Assembly: GCA_028277465.1 (NCBI GenBank)
Contig: JANQGF010000022.1
Location: 1-45,859 of the forward strand
From: Chromatiaceae bacterium
GTDB lineage: Bacteria > Pseudomonadota > Gammaproteobacteria > Chromatiales > Chromatiaceae
Direction: 5' to 3'
Length of the DNA: 45,859 nucleotides
This document shows positions 8,558 to 16,519 of this stretch, one piece after another. The position numbers and the translations under genes are program-made. The notes beneath the pieces were generated by a model, which saw only the letters and a list, made by a program, of their open reading frames with translations, had not been told where the DNA came from and ran no database searches. Position 1 is the stretch's first letter. Every line of letters starts with the position of its first letter.

Positions 8558-10234
8558 ATGGAATTGCTGATGACGGATACCGTGGGCATTCAAGGCTATG
8601 TCTTTGGCAGCAACCGGCTGCGGGAGAACGTCGGCGGCTCCTATCTGGTGGCTCAAGCCACCGGGGACTGGGCCTTCGAGGCCCTGCGCGCCGCGACGGG
8701 GGGACGGTGCAACATCGCGAAGGATCGCACGCTGGACCCCAACTGGACCATTGAGCATCAGGACGATGGCGGCGAGCTGATTTACAGCGGCGGCGGCAAT
8801 GTCCTCGCACTCTTTCAGACCGCTTCCGCCAGAGAGAATTTTCTACGCATCCTCTCCAAGCGCCTGACCGAAGAGGCGCCGGAGCTCGAGCTGGTGGCCG
8901 CGAGCATCCCGTTCGACTGGGCGCGCGATCAGCTTCGGGACAAGCTCGATGAGCTGACCTTGAAGCTGGCCACCAAGAAACGCGAGCGACCCCGCTATCT
9001 TCCGCTCGCCGGTCTCGGCGTCAGCCGGGCCTGTCAGGCGACCGGGCTTCCCGCCATTGGCGCCGTTCCGATCCCCACGTCGGACGGCGAGACCGAGGAG
9101 CGCATTGCGTCCGCGGAGATCCTGGCGAAGCTGGCCGCCACCAAGCCCGGGAGCGACAACCGCAGCGCCGCCGAGCGGCGGCTCTATGCACTCGTCGGGG
9201 ACAGCCTCCCGCCGCGGTTCCGGTTTCCACGCGACATCGAGGATCTCGGGGGAACGCACGGCGAGAACAGCTACATGGCCGTGGTCCACGCCGATGGCGA
9301 CGGTATGAGCGAGCGTCTGCGCCAGGCCGTCCGGCAGCCGGGTCTCGATGGCCCGCGTGATCAGATCAAGGCCCTGCGCGACTTCTCGGCGGCCGTGGAA
9401 CAGGCGGGCGCGACGGCCCTGAAGACGATGGTGAAGGCCCTGGCCGACCGGATCGATCAAGCAAGCGGCCGTCTCTCCCACTCGCATTCAGACAAGAAGG
9501 ATCTGCATATCGACCTCCGCAAAGTGAAGTCGCGCAGTCCCGCGGATCAGGACGTGGCCTGGTATCTCCCATTTCGGCCGCTGGTCTTCGGTGGGGACGA
9601 TCTCACGTTCGTCTGCGATGGCCGCCTCGGGCTGTCTCTGGCGCAAGTCTTCCTGGAGCAATTCAAGGCCCATGCGGCAAACCTGCCTGGTGGCGGCACC
9701 ACGGCCTCGGCCGGCGTCGCCATCGCCAAGGCGGGTCGCCCCTTCGCGCGGACTTATGCGATGGCCGAGGAGCTCTGCCGGTCAGCAAAGGACTATCGTC
9801 GGGAGACCCAACAGCAGAACCCCTGCCTGGATTGGTACTTCACCGCCACCTCGGCGAATCGCGGGATCAAGCGGATTCGCGAGCGCGAGTATCAGGCCGC
9901 TGTAACCCGCGACCCCCTGTACCTGAGACCCGTCGAGCTGACCGACGACACCCCCTATTGCCAGGGTCGCACCTGGCAAACCCTGGAGACCGTGCTGCAC
10001 GCGTTTCAAGGCGAGAAGTGGCGGCATCGGCGCAACAAGGTCAAGGCACTCCGCGAGGCGCTCCGGCAGGGGGATCCGGACACGATTCACTGGTTCCGGA
10101 CCAAGTATCTCGAAGGCGGCGAGCTTCCCCCGGTGCCGAATGGCCGCGCGAATTGGCCTACGGAGGGCTGGGACGGTGAATTGTGCGGCTATTTCGACGC
10201 CATCGAGCTGATCGATCACTACATCCCGCTTTGA
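8558..10234 (+). CDS. cas10: Cas10, HD-less, with intact GGDD cyclase motif
   Basis: Cas10 is the large subunit of type III complexes and makes cyclic oligoadenylates from ATP when target RNA binds. This 558-residue protein starts directly with the first Palm-like segment (TVGIQGYVFGSNRLRENVG, residues 8-26), so the N-terminal HD nuclease domain is missing and no single-stranded DNA cleavage is expected. The second Palm domain has FGGDDLTFV with GGDD at 345-348, intact for cyclase activity. HADGDGMSERL (about 246-256) is the matching Palm strand of the other half. Family members with HD domains are usually 700-900 residues. ATG 8558 is used; an alternative ATG is at 8570. It ends 10 nt before the cas7 gene. 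Confidence 0.92.
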   Translation: MELLMTDTVGIQGYVFGSNRLRENVGGSYLVAQATGDWAFEALRAATGGRCNIAKDRTLDPNWTIEHQDDGGELIYSGGGNVLALFQTASARENFLRILSKRLTEEAPELELVAASIPFDWARDQLRDKLDELTLKLATKKRERPRYLPLAGLGVSRACQATGLPAIGAVPIPTSDGETEERIASAEILAKLAATKPGSDNRSAAERRLYALVGDSLPPRFRFPRDIEDLGGTHGENSYMAVVHADGDGMSERLRQAVRQPGLDGPRDQIKALRDFSAAVEQAGATALKTMVKALADRIDQASGRLSHSHSDKKDLHIDLRKVKSRSPADQDVAWYLPFRPLVFGGDDLTFVCDGRLGLSLAQVFLEQFKAHAANLPGGGTTASAGVAIAKAGRPFARTYAMAEELCRSAKDYRRETQQQNPCLDWYFTATSANRGIKRIREREYQAAVTRDPLYLRPVELTDDTPYCQGRTWQTLETVLHAFQGEKWRHRRNKVKALREALRQGDPDTIHWFRTKYLEGGELPPVPNGRANWPTEGWDGELCGYFDAIELIDHYIPL

Positions 10235-10244
10235 GGACAGAGAC

Positions 10245-10910
10245 ATGAGGCTCCGAATCACACTGGAGAGTGACGCCACCTTCGGCGGGGCGGACGGCGT
10301 ACCGGGTCTGGTCGACCTGGAGGTTCGTCGCGATCGTTACGGGCTGCCGCTCATGCCCTGGCGCCGGATCAAAGGCCTGCTCACCGAGGAGTGCGCCAAC
10401 CTGCTGTATGCCTTGAAGACCTTGCAGACTCATCCGGCCAGCGCCGACCTGGAAGCGGCGGCCCGCGCACTCTTCGGCTCGCCGGGCGGTCAAGAAGGCG
10501 CCCTGCGCGGCGGTGATGCGCGACTGCCCGAGGATTTGGACGCGGCGGTGATGGACGACGTGCGCGCCAACAAGGTGACCCCCGACGAGGTCATCGGCTC
10601 CCTCACGGCCATTCGCCGCCAATCGGCGATCGACCCGCATGGCGCGCCGGCTGAAGGCAGCCTGCGGGCGATACGGGTGCTCCTGCGTGGCTGCGTGCTC
10701 GAAGCCCGCGTGAGGATCGACCCGGCCCCTGACGCGGCGCAGCAGGCGCTGCTCGGCAGTTGTATCAGCGCGCTGCGGCGTGGCGGCGTGGGTCGCAATC
10801 GCGGCTTGGGCCGCTTGAGCGTGCAGTTGCTGGATGAGAAGGAAGACAAGGACTTGGCCACTGAGTGGCTGTCCGCTCTGGAACGACTGACCGAGGCGAG
10901 GCAAGCATGA
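10245..10910 (+). CDS. cas7: Cas7-family RAMP protein (Csm3-like)
   Basis: This 221-residue RAMP protein has the size of a single Cas7 backbone subunit. It has the helix motif LPLMPWRRIKGLL (34-46), TAIRRQSAIDPHG with AEGSLRAIRVL in the thumb region, and a glycine-rich loop RRGGVGRNRGLGRLSV near the C-terminus. Cas7 subunits coat the crRNA, and in type III they cut the target RNA every 6 nt with an Asp. An acidic candidate lies in the first loop (D24 or D30), but I cannot assign it with certainty. SD GAGGACAGAG precedes the ATG. Its stop overlaps the csx10 start as ATGA. Confidence 0.85.
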   Translation: MRLRITLESDATFGGADGVPGLVDLEVRRDRYGLPLMPWRRIKGLLTEECANLLYALKTLQTHPASADLEAAARALFGSPGGQEGALRGGDARLPEDLDAAVMDDVRANKVTPDEVIGSLTAIRRQSAIDPHGAPAEGSLRAIRVLLRGCVLEARVRIDPAPDAAQQALLGSCISALRRGGVGRNRGLGRLSVQLLDEKEDKDLATEWLSALERLTEARQA

Positions 10911-12514
10911 AGGTACTGCCCTACCGGATCCGACTGCGTCAACCGGTCCTGGCGTCCACGCTGGGAGGCGATCCCAACAATGTGGTCGGGCTCGACTATC
11001 TGCCCGGAAGCGCCCTGCGCGCGCTGCTGATCAAGGCCTTTTCCAAAGGCCAAACGTTGGACGCCGCCGATCCCCGAGTACGTCGTCTGTTCTTCGATCA
11101 TCGCGTGCGGTTTCTGAACGCCTATCCAGCAGGCTTCGAAGGTCGGCGCGCCATCCCGACGCCACGCTCCTGGCATCGGATCAAGGGGGACGAGGGCTCG
11201 CCGGCCCTCGACTTTGCGCTGAATCAGCCGGCGTCCAAGGAGGGAACGACATACGAAGCGGTCTCGGCACCGTTCGTCAATCCCTATGAAGAAGAGGGCG
11301 ATGAAAAACAGCGTGCTTATGTGATCGTTCCGGAGCGCGAGCAGAGCATCCATACGACCCGTGACCGTCGCGCGGGGCGGGCGCGGGAGTCAGGTGACAT
11401 CTATGGCTACGACGCCCTCGCCCCAGCTCAGACCTTCAGGGCCGCGATCCTCTGCGACGAGGATGCGGATGCCGAGATTCTGCATGGGTTATTCCCGCCA
11501 CATGCCCGCATCGGCGGCGGGCGTACGGCCTACGGCGAGGTGGAGATCACTCCCGAGCCGCCGACCCGTGGTGACGATTGGCGGGAACTGGAGGGTGTCG
11601 GCGATGAGCCGGCGATCGATGATGACGAGCTCGTCGTAACCCTCCTGAGCGACACCCTGCTGCGCGATGAGCATGGAACCCTGCGTCCGGACACCGAGCT
11701 GTTGCGTACGGTCCTCGAGCGCCGACTCGGCAATGGCGTCGCGCTGCGGCCGCGGGACAGCTTCCTCGCCGCCGAGACCGTCGGTGGCTTCAACAACACC
11801 TGGGGACTGCCCCTGCCGCAGAGCGCGGCGATCGCCATGGGCTCGGTCTTCGTCTACCAGCTCGCGCGGGGCGCAGCCACGAGCCAGCAACTCCTAGCCC
11901 TGGAGTGGACCGGCATCGGCGAGCGGCGTGCCGAGGGCTTTGGACGTCTCCTGGTCAATTGGCCGACGCACAAGTCCTGGCGGATTGGCGACTGGTCAGG
12001 TCCGGGCCAACGGTCAACCGCGGCGATTACCAGCAACGCTGGCCAGGACATGGCGAAAGCCATGGCGCGCCGAATGCTGGCGTCCCGGGTGGAGCGTGCG
12101 ATGACCAAGACCGCCATGGATCATTCGACCGATCACTATCGGATCCACCGGGCGCCACCTCCATCACAACTGGCCCGGCTCCGTCAGACCGTGCAGGAGG
12201 AGCTGCTCGAGGCGAGCCCAAGCCCCGGCTGTATCACCGCTTTTCTCAACGATCTTCAGCGCACGGCGATGAATCATCTGAGTCGCGCCCGCATCGAGGG
12301 CCAGCCGCTGGATGGCTGGCTGCGGGGGTTGGCCAACGGCTGGGATGAAACAACCTGGCAAGGGCGCCTTGGTCTGAGGAGCAGGGATCTCCCAAAAGTG
12401 GGTGAAATCGCGCCCTCCATCGACCAAGCGCAGCGCGACCTTGACCTGTTGCGCTTCCTCGATCTGGTTCTGGCCCGAGCGATCAAGGATGCCCGCAAAG
12501 GAGGTGGAACATGA
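10907..12514 (+). CDS. csx10: Csx10 RAMP protein (Cas5-like, III-D signature)
   Basis: This 535-residue protein is the signature subunit of type III-D and is expected to cap the 5' handle of the crRNA in the Cas5 position. Visible features are YLPGSALRALLIKAF (31-45), a first glycine-rich loop RIGGGRTAYGEVEI (about 205-218), and a second TGIGERRAEGFGRLLVNW (about 335-352). The C-terminal third, after the second loop, is helical in character. The ATG at 10907 overlaps the previous stop (ATGA) and has SD GAGGCGAGGC. The frame is open 14 codons upstream to 10865, but that start lies inside cas7. It overlaps the next gene by ATGA. Confidence 0.87.
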   Translation: MKVLPYRIRLRQPVLASTLGGDPNNVVGLDYLPGSALRALLIKAFSKGQTLDAADPRVRRLFFDHRVRFLNAYPAGFEGRRAIPTPRSWHRIKGDEGSPALDFALNQPASKEGTTYEAVSAPFVNPYEEEGDEKQRAYVIVPEREQSIHTTRDRRAGRARESGDIYGYDALAPAQTFRAAILCDEDADAEILHGLFPPHARIGGGRTAYGEVEITPEPPTRGDDWRELEGVGDEPAIDDDELVVTLLSDTLLRDEHGTLRPDTELLRTVLERRLGNGVALRPRDSFLAAETVGGFNNTWGLPLPQSAAIAMGSVFVYQLARGAATSQQLLALEWTGIGERRAEGFGRLLVNWPTHKSWRIGDWSGPGQRSTAAITSNAGQDMAKAMARRMLASRVERAMTKTAMDHSTDHYRIHRAPPPSQLARLRQTVQEELLEASPSPGCITAFLNDLQRTAMNHLSRARIEGQPLDGWLRGLANGWDETTWQGRLGLRSRDLPKVGEIAPSIDQAQRDLDLLRFLDLVLARAIKDARKGGGT

Positions 12515-13968
12515 TCACATCGATGTGGGCTGCGGAGAGCAGCCGCAAGATCCGCAAACGCATCTGCGTGACTGGAGACCTGATCTTGCAGACGCCGGCC
12601 TGCCTCGGCAACGGCGACGCCGACGACGCGGTGGACATGCCATTGCTGGTCGACCCCTCGGACGGTCGAACACCACTCTTGACCGGGGCCTCGCTGGCAG
12701 GCGCCCTGCGCTCCTTTCTGCGCGAGTGGGAGCACGGGTATGAGGCTCCGGCTCGCTCTCAGTCGCACACCGTCGCGCTGTTCGGGGGTAACCGTGAGGA
12801 TCCCGAGGGCGAGCAGAGCAGGCTGATCATCGACGATGCATTGGGCCGTGACGCGCATGTCGAATTGCGTCACGAGGTGGGACTCGACCCGCGTAGCCGC
12901 ACCGCGGCGGAGGACCGGCTGTTCAATCGCCAGCTGTGGGCCGCCGGCACCCGTTTCACTGTGCGCTTCGAGCTCATCATTACGGACGGGGATGACGAGG
13001 CCGGACTGATTCAGGCCCTGGCGACCGCGCTGATGGGTCTGCAACGGGGCGAGATCGCGCTGGGGGCGAGGAAGCGTCGGGGCTACGGTCTCGCCCGAGT
13101 GGAGACCTGGACCGTGAAGCGCTACGACCTTGGATCGCGCGAGGATCTGTTCGCCTGGCTGCGAGACGGAACGGCATCGGGTGGCAAGCCAGACGGTGAC
13201 ATCTGCCAGGGGCTCGGAACTGCGCCTCTTGTCGACAAGCGACGCCATTTTGACCTGAGCGCGACTTTCTCCATCCAGGGAACCCTGCTGATGGCGGCAA
13301 CGGCCAGCGCGGAGGGTCCGGACAAGATTCATATCCGCTCGCGTCGTCAGGCGACCGAGGTGCCCGTTGCTCCGGGTACCGGCATCGCAGGGGCGCTCAG
13401 GGCGCGGTCGAAGCGCATTGCGTGGACCTTGTTGGCCGCCGATGAGACACGGGCCGATAAACTGGTCGATAGCATCTTCGGCCCGCGAAAGATCGAGAGC
13501 GGCGTGCCGTCCTTTGCCTCTGCGCTGGAGGTTTGGGAATCCGAGGTCACGGGCGGTGAGCCGGACTGGGTCCAGTTTCGCATTCGTATCGATCGTTTCA
13601 CCGGTGGCGTCTTGCCCGGCGCCCTGTTCAATGCCCAGCCCCTGACCGGGGGACAGGTGAGCCTGAGATTACGCCTACGCAACCCGGAGCGGCACCAGAT
13701 CGGTCTCCTGCTACTTCTGCTCAAGGATCTATGGACCGGCGACTTGCCCCTGGGAGGTGAAACATCCATCGGACGCGGCAGGCTCAAAGGGATCGAAGCT
13801 GCGCTCACGCTCAGCGGCCCCGAGGGCAAACAGCGCTGGACGATCAGCGATCCAGGTTCCGATGGGCTGGCTATCGAGGGTGATACGCAGATCCTCGAGA
13901 ATTATGTCAGCACGCACCTCAACGAATGGATCGCGCAGCGGGAGAAGGAGACGCGCCATGGCGAGTGA
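12511..13968 (+). CDS. double Cas7 RAMP fusion (Csm3-like x2)
   Basis: This 485-residue protein contains two RAMP/Cas7 units. Unit 1 (about 15-200) has TGASLAGALRSFL (58-70), a thumb-like region with DPRSRTAAEDRLFN and the loop GARKRRGYGLARVE. Unit 2 (about 245-435) has VAPGTGIAGALRA (about 287), IDRFTGGVLPGALFNAQPL and the loop GGETSIGRGRLKG. It should fill two adjacent backbone positions of the complex, and each unit could carry a target-RNA cleavage Asp. Acidic loops (GDADDAVDMP; AEGPDK) sit at the expected places. Fused Cas7 units in III-D complexes are the proposed ancestors of the single-protein type III-E effector. ATGA overlap upstream; it overlaps csx19 by 11 nt. Confidence 0.87.
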   Translation: MITSMWAAESSRKIRKRICVTGDLILQTPACLGNGDADDAVDMPLLVDPSDGRTPLLTGASLAGALRSFLREWEHGYEAPARSQSHTVALFGGNREDPEGEQSRLIIDDALGRDAHVELRHEVGLDPRSRTAAEDRLFNRQLWAAGTRFTVRFELIITDGDDEAGLIQALATALMGLQRGEIALGARKRRGYGLARVETWTVKRYDLGSREDLFAWLRDGTASGGKPDGDICQGLGTAPLVDKRRHFDLSATFSIQGTLLMAATASAEGPDKIHIRSRRQATEVPVAPGTGIAGALRARSKRIAWTLLAADETRADKLVDSIFGPRKIESGVPSFASALEVWESEVTGGEPDWVQFRIRIDRFTGGVLPGALFNAQPLTGGQVSLRLRLRNPERHQIGLLLLLLKDLWTGDLPLGGETSIGRGRLKGIEAALTLSGPEGKQRWTISDPGSDGLAIEGDTQILENYVSTHLNEWIAQREKETRHGE

Positions 13969-14620
13969 GCCGATTCGGAAGATTCACGCGGTTAACGCCA
14001 AGAGTGAGCCACTTGGGGATGCCTCCGGCATCGCCGATGATGCCGGCCTGTTGGCCTGGCTCCAGAAGAACCTCAAGGAGCACGCGCCGACCTGGCTTCT
14101 GGCGCATGCCGATGATGGGGTCATCTGGGGCCGCTATACGCCTAAGGCGGGACTCGTGACCTCACACGATCTGGAACCAACGGTCAGTCCACCGCTGCGT
14201 GAGATAACGCTTCAACAGGCGCGACTCTTTGCGGTGTCGACCGAGATCCTACTGTGGCGCGACGAGGACGGGTGGCGTGCACGTCTGGTGCAGGATGGAT
14301 GCGAGGACGCCGTCTCCCAGTGGCATGAGTGCTACGACGAGCACCAGATGCTCTGGGGCAACCGTGGGACCGCTTTGGAACAGGATTTCACGCTCTGGGA
14401 AGAAGGCGCACGCGGACTGCGTCATGCGGTTCCTTGGCCGCTACCAGAGACCGGAACGAAACCGCCCGTCCCGCCCCGCCTTTGGGTCCGTCATTACCTG
14501 ACGCCAAGCGGTATCGCGGCGGTCGAGCTGTCCCGCCTCTGTGGTCTGGTCGCGGAAGGCGCACCTTTACCGGTATCGGGCGATTCGCCAAAGGCAGGCG
14601 TCGGGGAGTCGACTCAATGA
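13958..14620 (+). CDS. csx19: Csx19 (TIGR03984-like)
   Basis: This 220-residue protein matches the Csx19 family, seen only in type III-D loci. Recognisable stretches are TWLLAHADDGVIWG near residue 45, EHQMLWGNRG in the middle, and the FTLWEEGARGLRHAVPWP block with WVRHYL following. No catalytic motif is visible. It is thought to be a subunit or accessory of the III-D complex. The ATG at 13958 has SD GGAGAAGGAG directly upstream. It overlaps the preceding double Cas7 gene by 11 nt and the following RAMP gene by ATGA. The frame is open further upstream but only as a shadow of the previous gene. Confidence 0.83.
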   Translation: MASEPIRKIHAVNAKSEPLGDASGIADDAGLLAWLQKNLKEHAPTWLLAHADDGVIWGRYTPKAGLVTSHDLEPTVSPPLREITLQQARLFAVSTEILLWRDEDGWRARLVQDGCEDAVSQWHECYDEHQMLWGNRGTALEQDFTLWEEGARGLRHAVPWPLPETGTKPPVPPRLWVRHYLTPSGIAAVELSRLCGLVAEGAPLPVSGDSPKAGVGESTQ

Positions 14621-14839
14621 GCGCATCACTGTTCGTCGCCAACCTGCCCCAGCCAGTCAACCCGACCGAGGACAGCCGCAAATCCAGGGCACCCTACAAT
14701 TTCGTGCCACTGCCGGAGCGTGTGGTCCGCGCGGTCGAGGAGGCCAAGGATTTACCATGGCATGATCGCTATGATCGTACCGACTATCCGCGCAGCGGTT
14801 GCTTCAAGGTTCGTCTGACGACCGAGACGCCGCTTTACA

Positions 14840-14848
14840 TTCGCGCAC
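14840..14848 (+). repeat. target-site duplication, left
   Basis: TTCGCGCAC lies directly before the IS and is repeated exactly at 16511-16519. In the intact gene it would encode part of YIRAP. Confidence 0.93.
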
Positions 14849-14870
14849 GGGTGCAACCTGTCGAGCGCGC
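14849..14870 (+). repeat. IS left inverted repeat
   Basis: It begins GGGTGCAACCTG and matches the reverse complement of 16489-16510 at 21 of 22 positions. Confidence 0.93.
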
Positions 14871-15001
14871 TTCCGCCCCGTACACGATTTTGAGCGGGTT
14901 GACCTGCATGGCTTGGCAAGCCCGACGGCCTGAGCGAGGGTGACAGACACCGCTAATCGGTGGTGATCGGCGCACTTTGTTGCCTTGCTGAGGAGTCCGT
15001 G

Positions 15002-16483
15002 ATGTCGAGTCTGTTGCCCCCTATTTCCGAGCACGCTGTCTTTGCCCCGGTGCAAGCCGACGTCGATGACCTGATCACGATGGTCAAGGATGCCGTTGGA
15101 GCGGGCACCGCAGCCCATACCCTCGAGTTGGGGTTGTGGCGCAGTCTGCTGGAGCTGGGTCATCAGCTGTTTCAGGGCTTTCTCACGCTCAGCGGCCAGG
15201 GCGATGTCGGCGCGCGGCTCACGCTGGAGGATGGGCGCGAGATCAAACGCTTGGCCGCGCGTACGCGACCCTATCGCAACCTGTTCGGGGAGTATGAGAT
15301 TGAGCGGTTCGTCTACGCTCAGCGCGAAGGTCAGACGCTGGAAGCGATCCCGTTGGATCAGCGCCTGCAACTGCCACAGGGCTGTACCTCCTACCTGCTG
15401 TCGGATTGGAACACCCAGTTGATGCAGGAGACGCCCTATGCCCATGCCGCGGGCTGGCTCGAGCGGGTGTTGGGGCTGCGCCAGTCGGTGCAGACCCTCG
15501 AGCGGGATCAGGGGCGCTTGAGCGCTCAGGCAGAACGCTTTTGGGAACAGGTGCCCGTGGCAACGCCGCTGGCGGCGGGAATGATTCTGGTCGATACCCT
15601 CGACGGGAAGGGCGTGTGCATGCGCCCGAGCGAGACCCAGGGCGAGCGCGGCAAGAAGAAGATGGCACTCCTCGGGAGCGTCTATGGCATCGCGCCGTAC
15701 GTGCGCACCCCCGAGCAGGTGCTCGCCGCCCTGTTTGCCGATACCTGCCCAGCACCCCCGTCTGGCGCACGCCCCAAGCCGTTGACGAAGCATGTGCGCG
15801 CCTGCCTCAAGCGTGACGATGCCGATACAACCGCCCCGCAGACCGCCGAGATCTGCGCCTGGATCGCCCAGCAGAATGCCCTTCGCGACCCCGAGCAGAG
15901 TCATCCGAGCGTCCTGCTCATCGACGGGCAGACCAACCTCTGGCAGGCCATGCGTGAGGCGGTTCCGGGCGAACAGGTCACCGAGATCCTCGATCTGCTG
16001 CATGCCTCGGGATATGTGTGGGAGGCGGCCAAACTGTTGCATCCGAACGATTCACCCGCCGCCGAGGCGGCGGCCAAGCGCGATCTACGCCTCATCCTGC
16101 ACGGCCAGGTCGGCGAGGTCATTGCCATGCTCCAGCGCGACGCCGAGTCCTCAACCGGCACCCGCCGCAAGACCCTTGAGGGCATCGCCGGCTACTTCGA
16201 CAAGCATCGCGATCGGATAGCCTACGACCTCTATCTTGCCGAGGGCTTTCCCATCGCCACCGGGGTGATCGAGGGCGCGTGCCGCTGCCTGGTCAAGGAC
16301 CGCATGGAGCGCGCAGGCATGCGTTGGGTGATGGCCGGAGCCCAGAGTATGCTCGCGCTACGCAGCATCACGCTCAGCGGGCTGTGGGAGGAGTTCATGG
16401 CCTTCTACGTCCGCGACGACTTGCGCCGACGCTACGGGACAGCCGTCGCTAACGATGATACCTACCACTGGCTCGCCGCCTGA
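15002..16483 (+). CDS. ISKra4-family transposase
   Basis: The 493-residue transposase moves the element that carries it. A probable acidic triad can be placed: D198 or D201 in MILVDTLDGKG, D308 in VLLIDGQTN, and E424 in TGVIEGACRCLVKDRMERAGMRW, a block typical of the ISKra4 family. The N-terminal third is helical. The ATG at 15002 has SD GAGGAG and is preferred over an in-frame GTG further upstream (14960). It is full length and stops 27 bp before the right end of the IS. It is transcribed in the same direction as the cas genes. Confidence 0.93.
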   Translation: MSSLLPPISEHAVFAPVQADVDDLITMVKDAVGAGTAAHTLELGLWRSLLELGHQLFQGFLTLSGQGDVGARLTLEDGREIKRLAARTRPYRNLFGEYEIERFVYAQREGQTLEAIPLDQRLQLPQGCTSYLLSDWNTQLMQETPYAHAAGWLERVLGLRQSVQTLERDQGRLSAQAERFWEQVPVATPLAAGMILVDTLDGKGVCMRPSETQGERGKKKMALLGSVYGIAPYVRTPEQVLAALFADTCPAPPSGARPKPLTKHVRACLKRDDADTTAPQTAEICAWIAQQNALRDPEQSHPSVLLIDGQTNLWQAMREAVPGEQVTEILDLLHASGYVWEAAKLLHPNDSPAAEAAAKRDLRLILHGQVGEVIAMLQRDAESSTGTRRKTLEGIAGYFDKHRDRIAYDLYLAEGFPIATGVIEGACRCLVKDRMERAGMRWVMAGAQSMLALRSITLSGLWEEFMAFYVRDDLRRRYGTAVANDDTYHWLAA

Positions 16484-16488
16484 AACGG

Positions 16489-16510
16489 GCGCGCTCGGCA
16501 GGTTGCACCC
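16489..16510 (-). repeat. IS right inverted repeat
   Basis: It ends CAGGTTGCACCC and is the inverted copy of 14849-14870 with a single T/C difference. Confidence 0.93.
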
Positions 16511-16519
16511 TTCGCGCAC
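16511..16519 (+). repeat. target-site duplication, right
   Basis: An exact copy of TTCGCGCAC lies directly after the IS. The interrupted RAMP gene resumes in frame from here. Confidence 0.93.

Larger units (their letters stand above)
14849..16510 (+). mobile_element. ISKra4-family insertion sequence, 1662 bp
   Basis: The element is bounded by 22-bp terminal inverted repeats with one mismatch (14849-14870 and 16489-16510, ends GGGTGCAACCTG). It is flanked by a 9-bp direct duplication, TTCGCGCAC. It encodes one transposase. About 150 bp of noncoding DNA precede the transposase. It includes a short hairpin, CACCG/CGGTG, at 14948-14962. Both ends are intact, so the element could still move. Confidence 0.95.

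Noticed and set aside
14804-16042. 412-codon - strand frame across the IS
   Set aside because: Antisense to the transposase and spanning the IS boundary; no domain character.
15002-16483. The transposase as an accessory CRISPR gene
   Set aside because: It lies within an element with inverted repeats and target duplications that interrupts a cas gene; it is a simple IS passenger.
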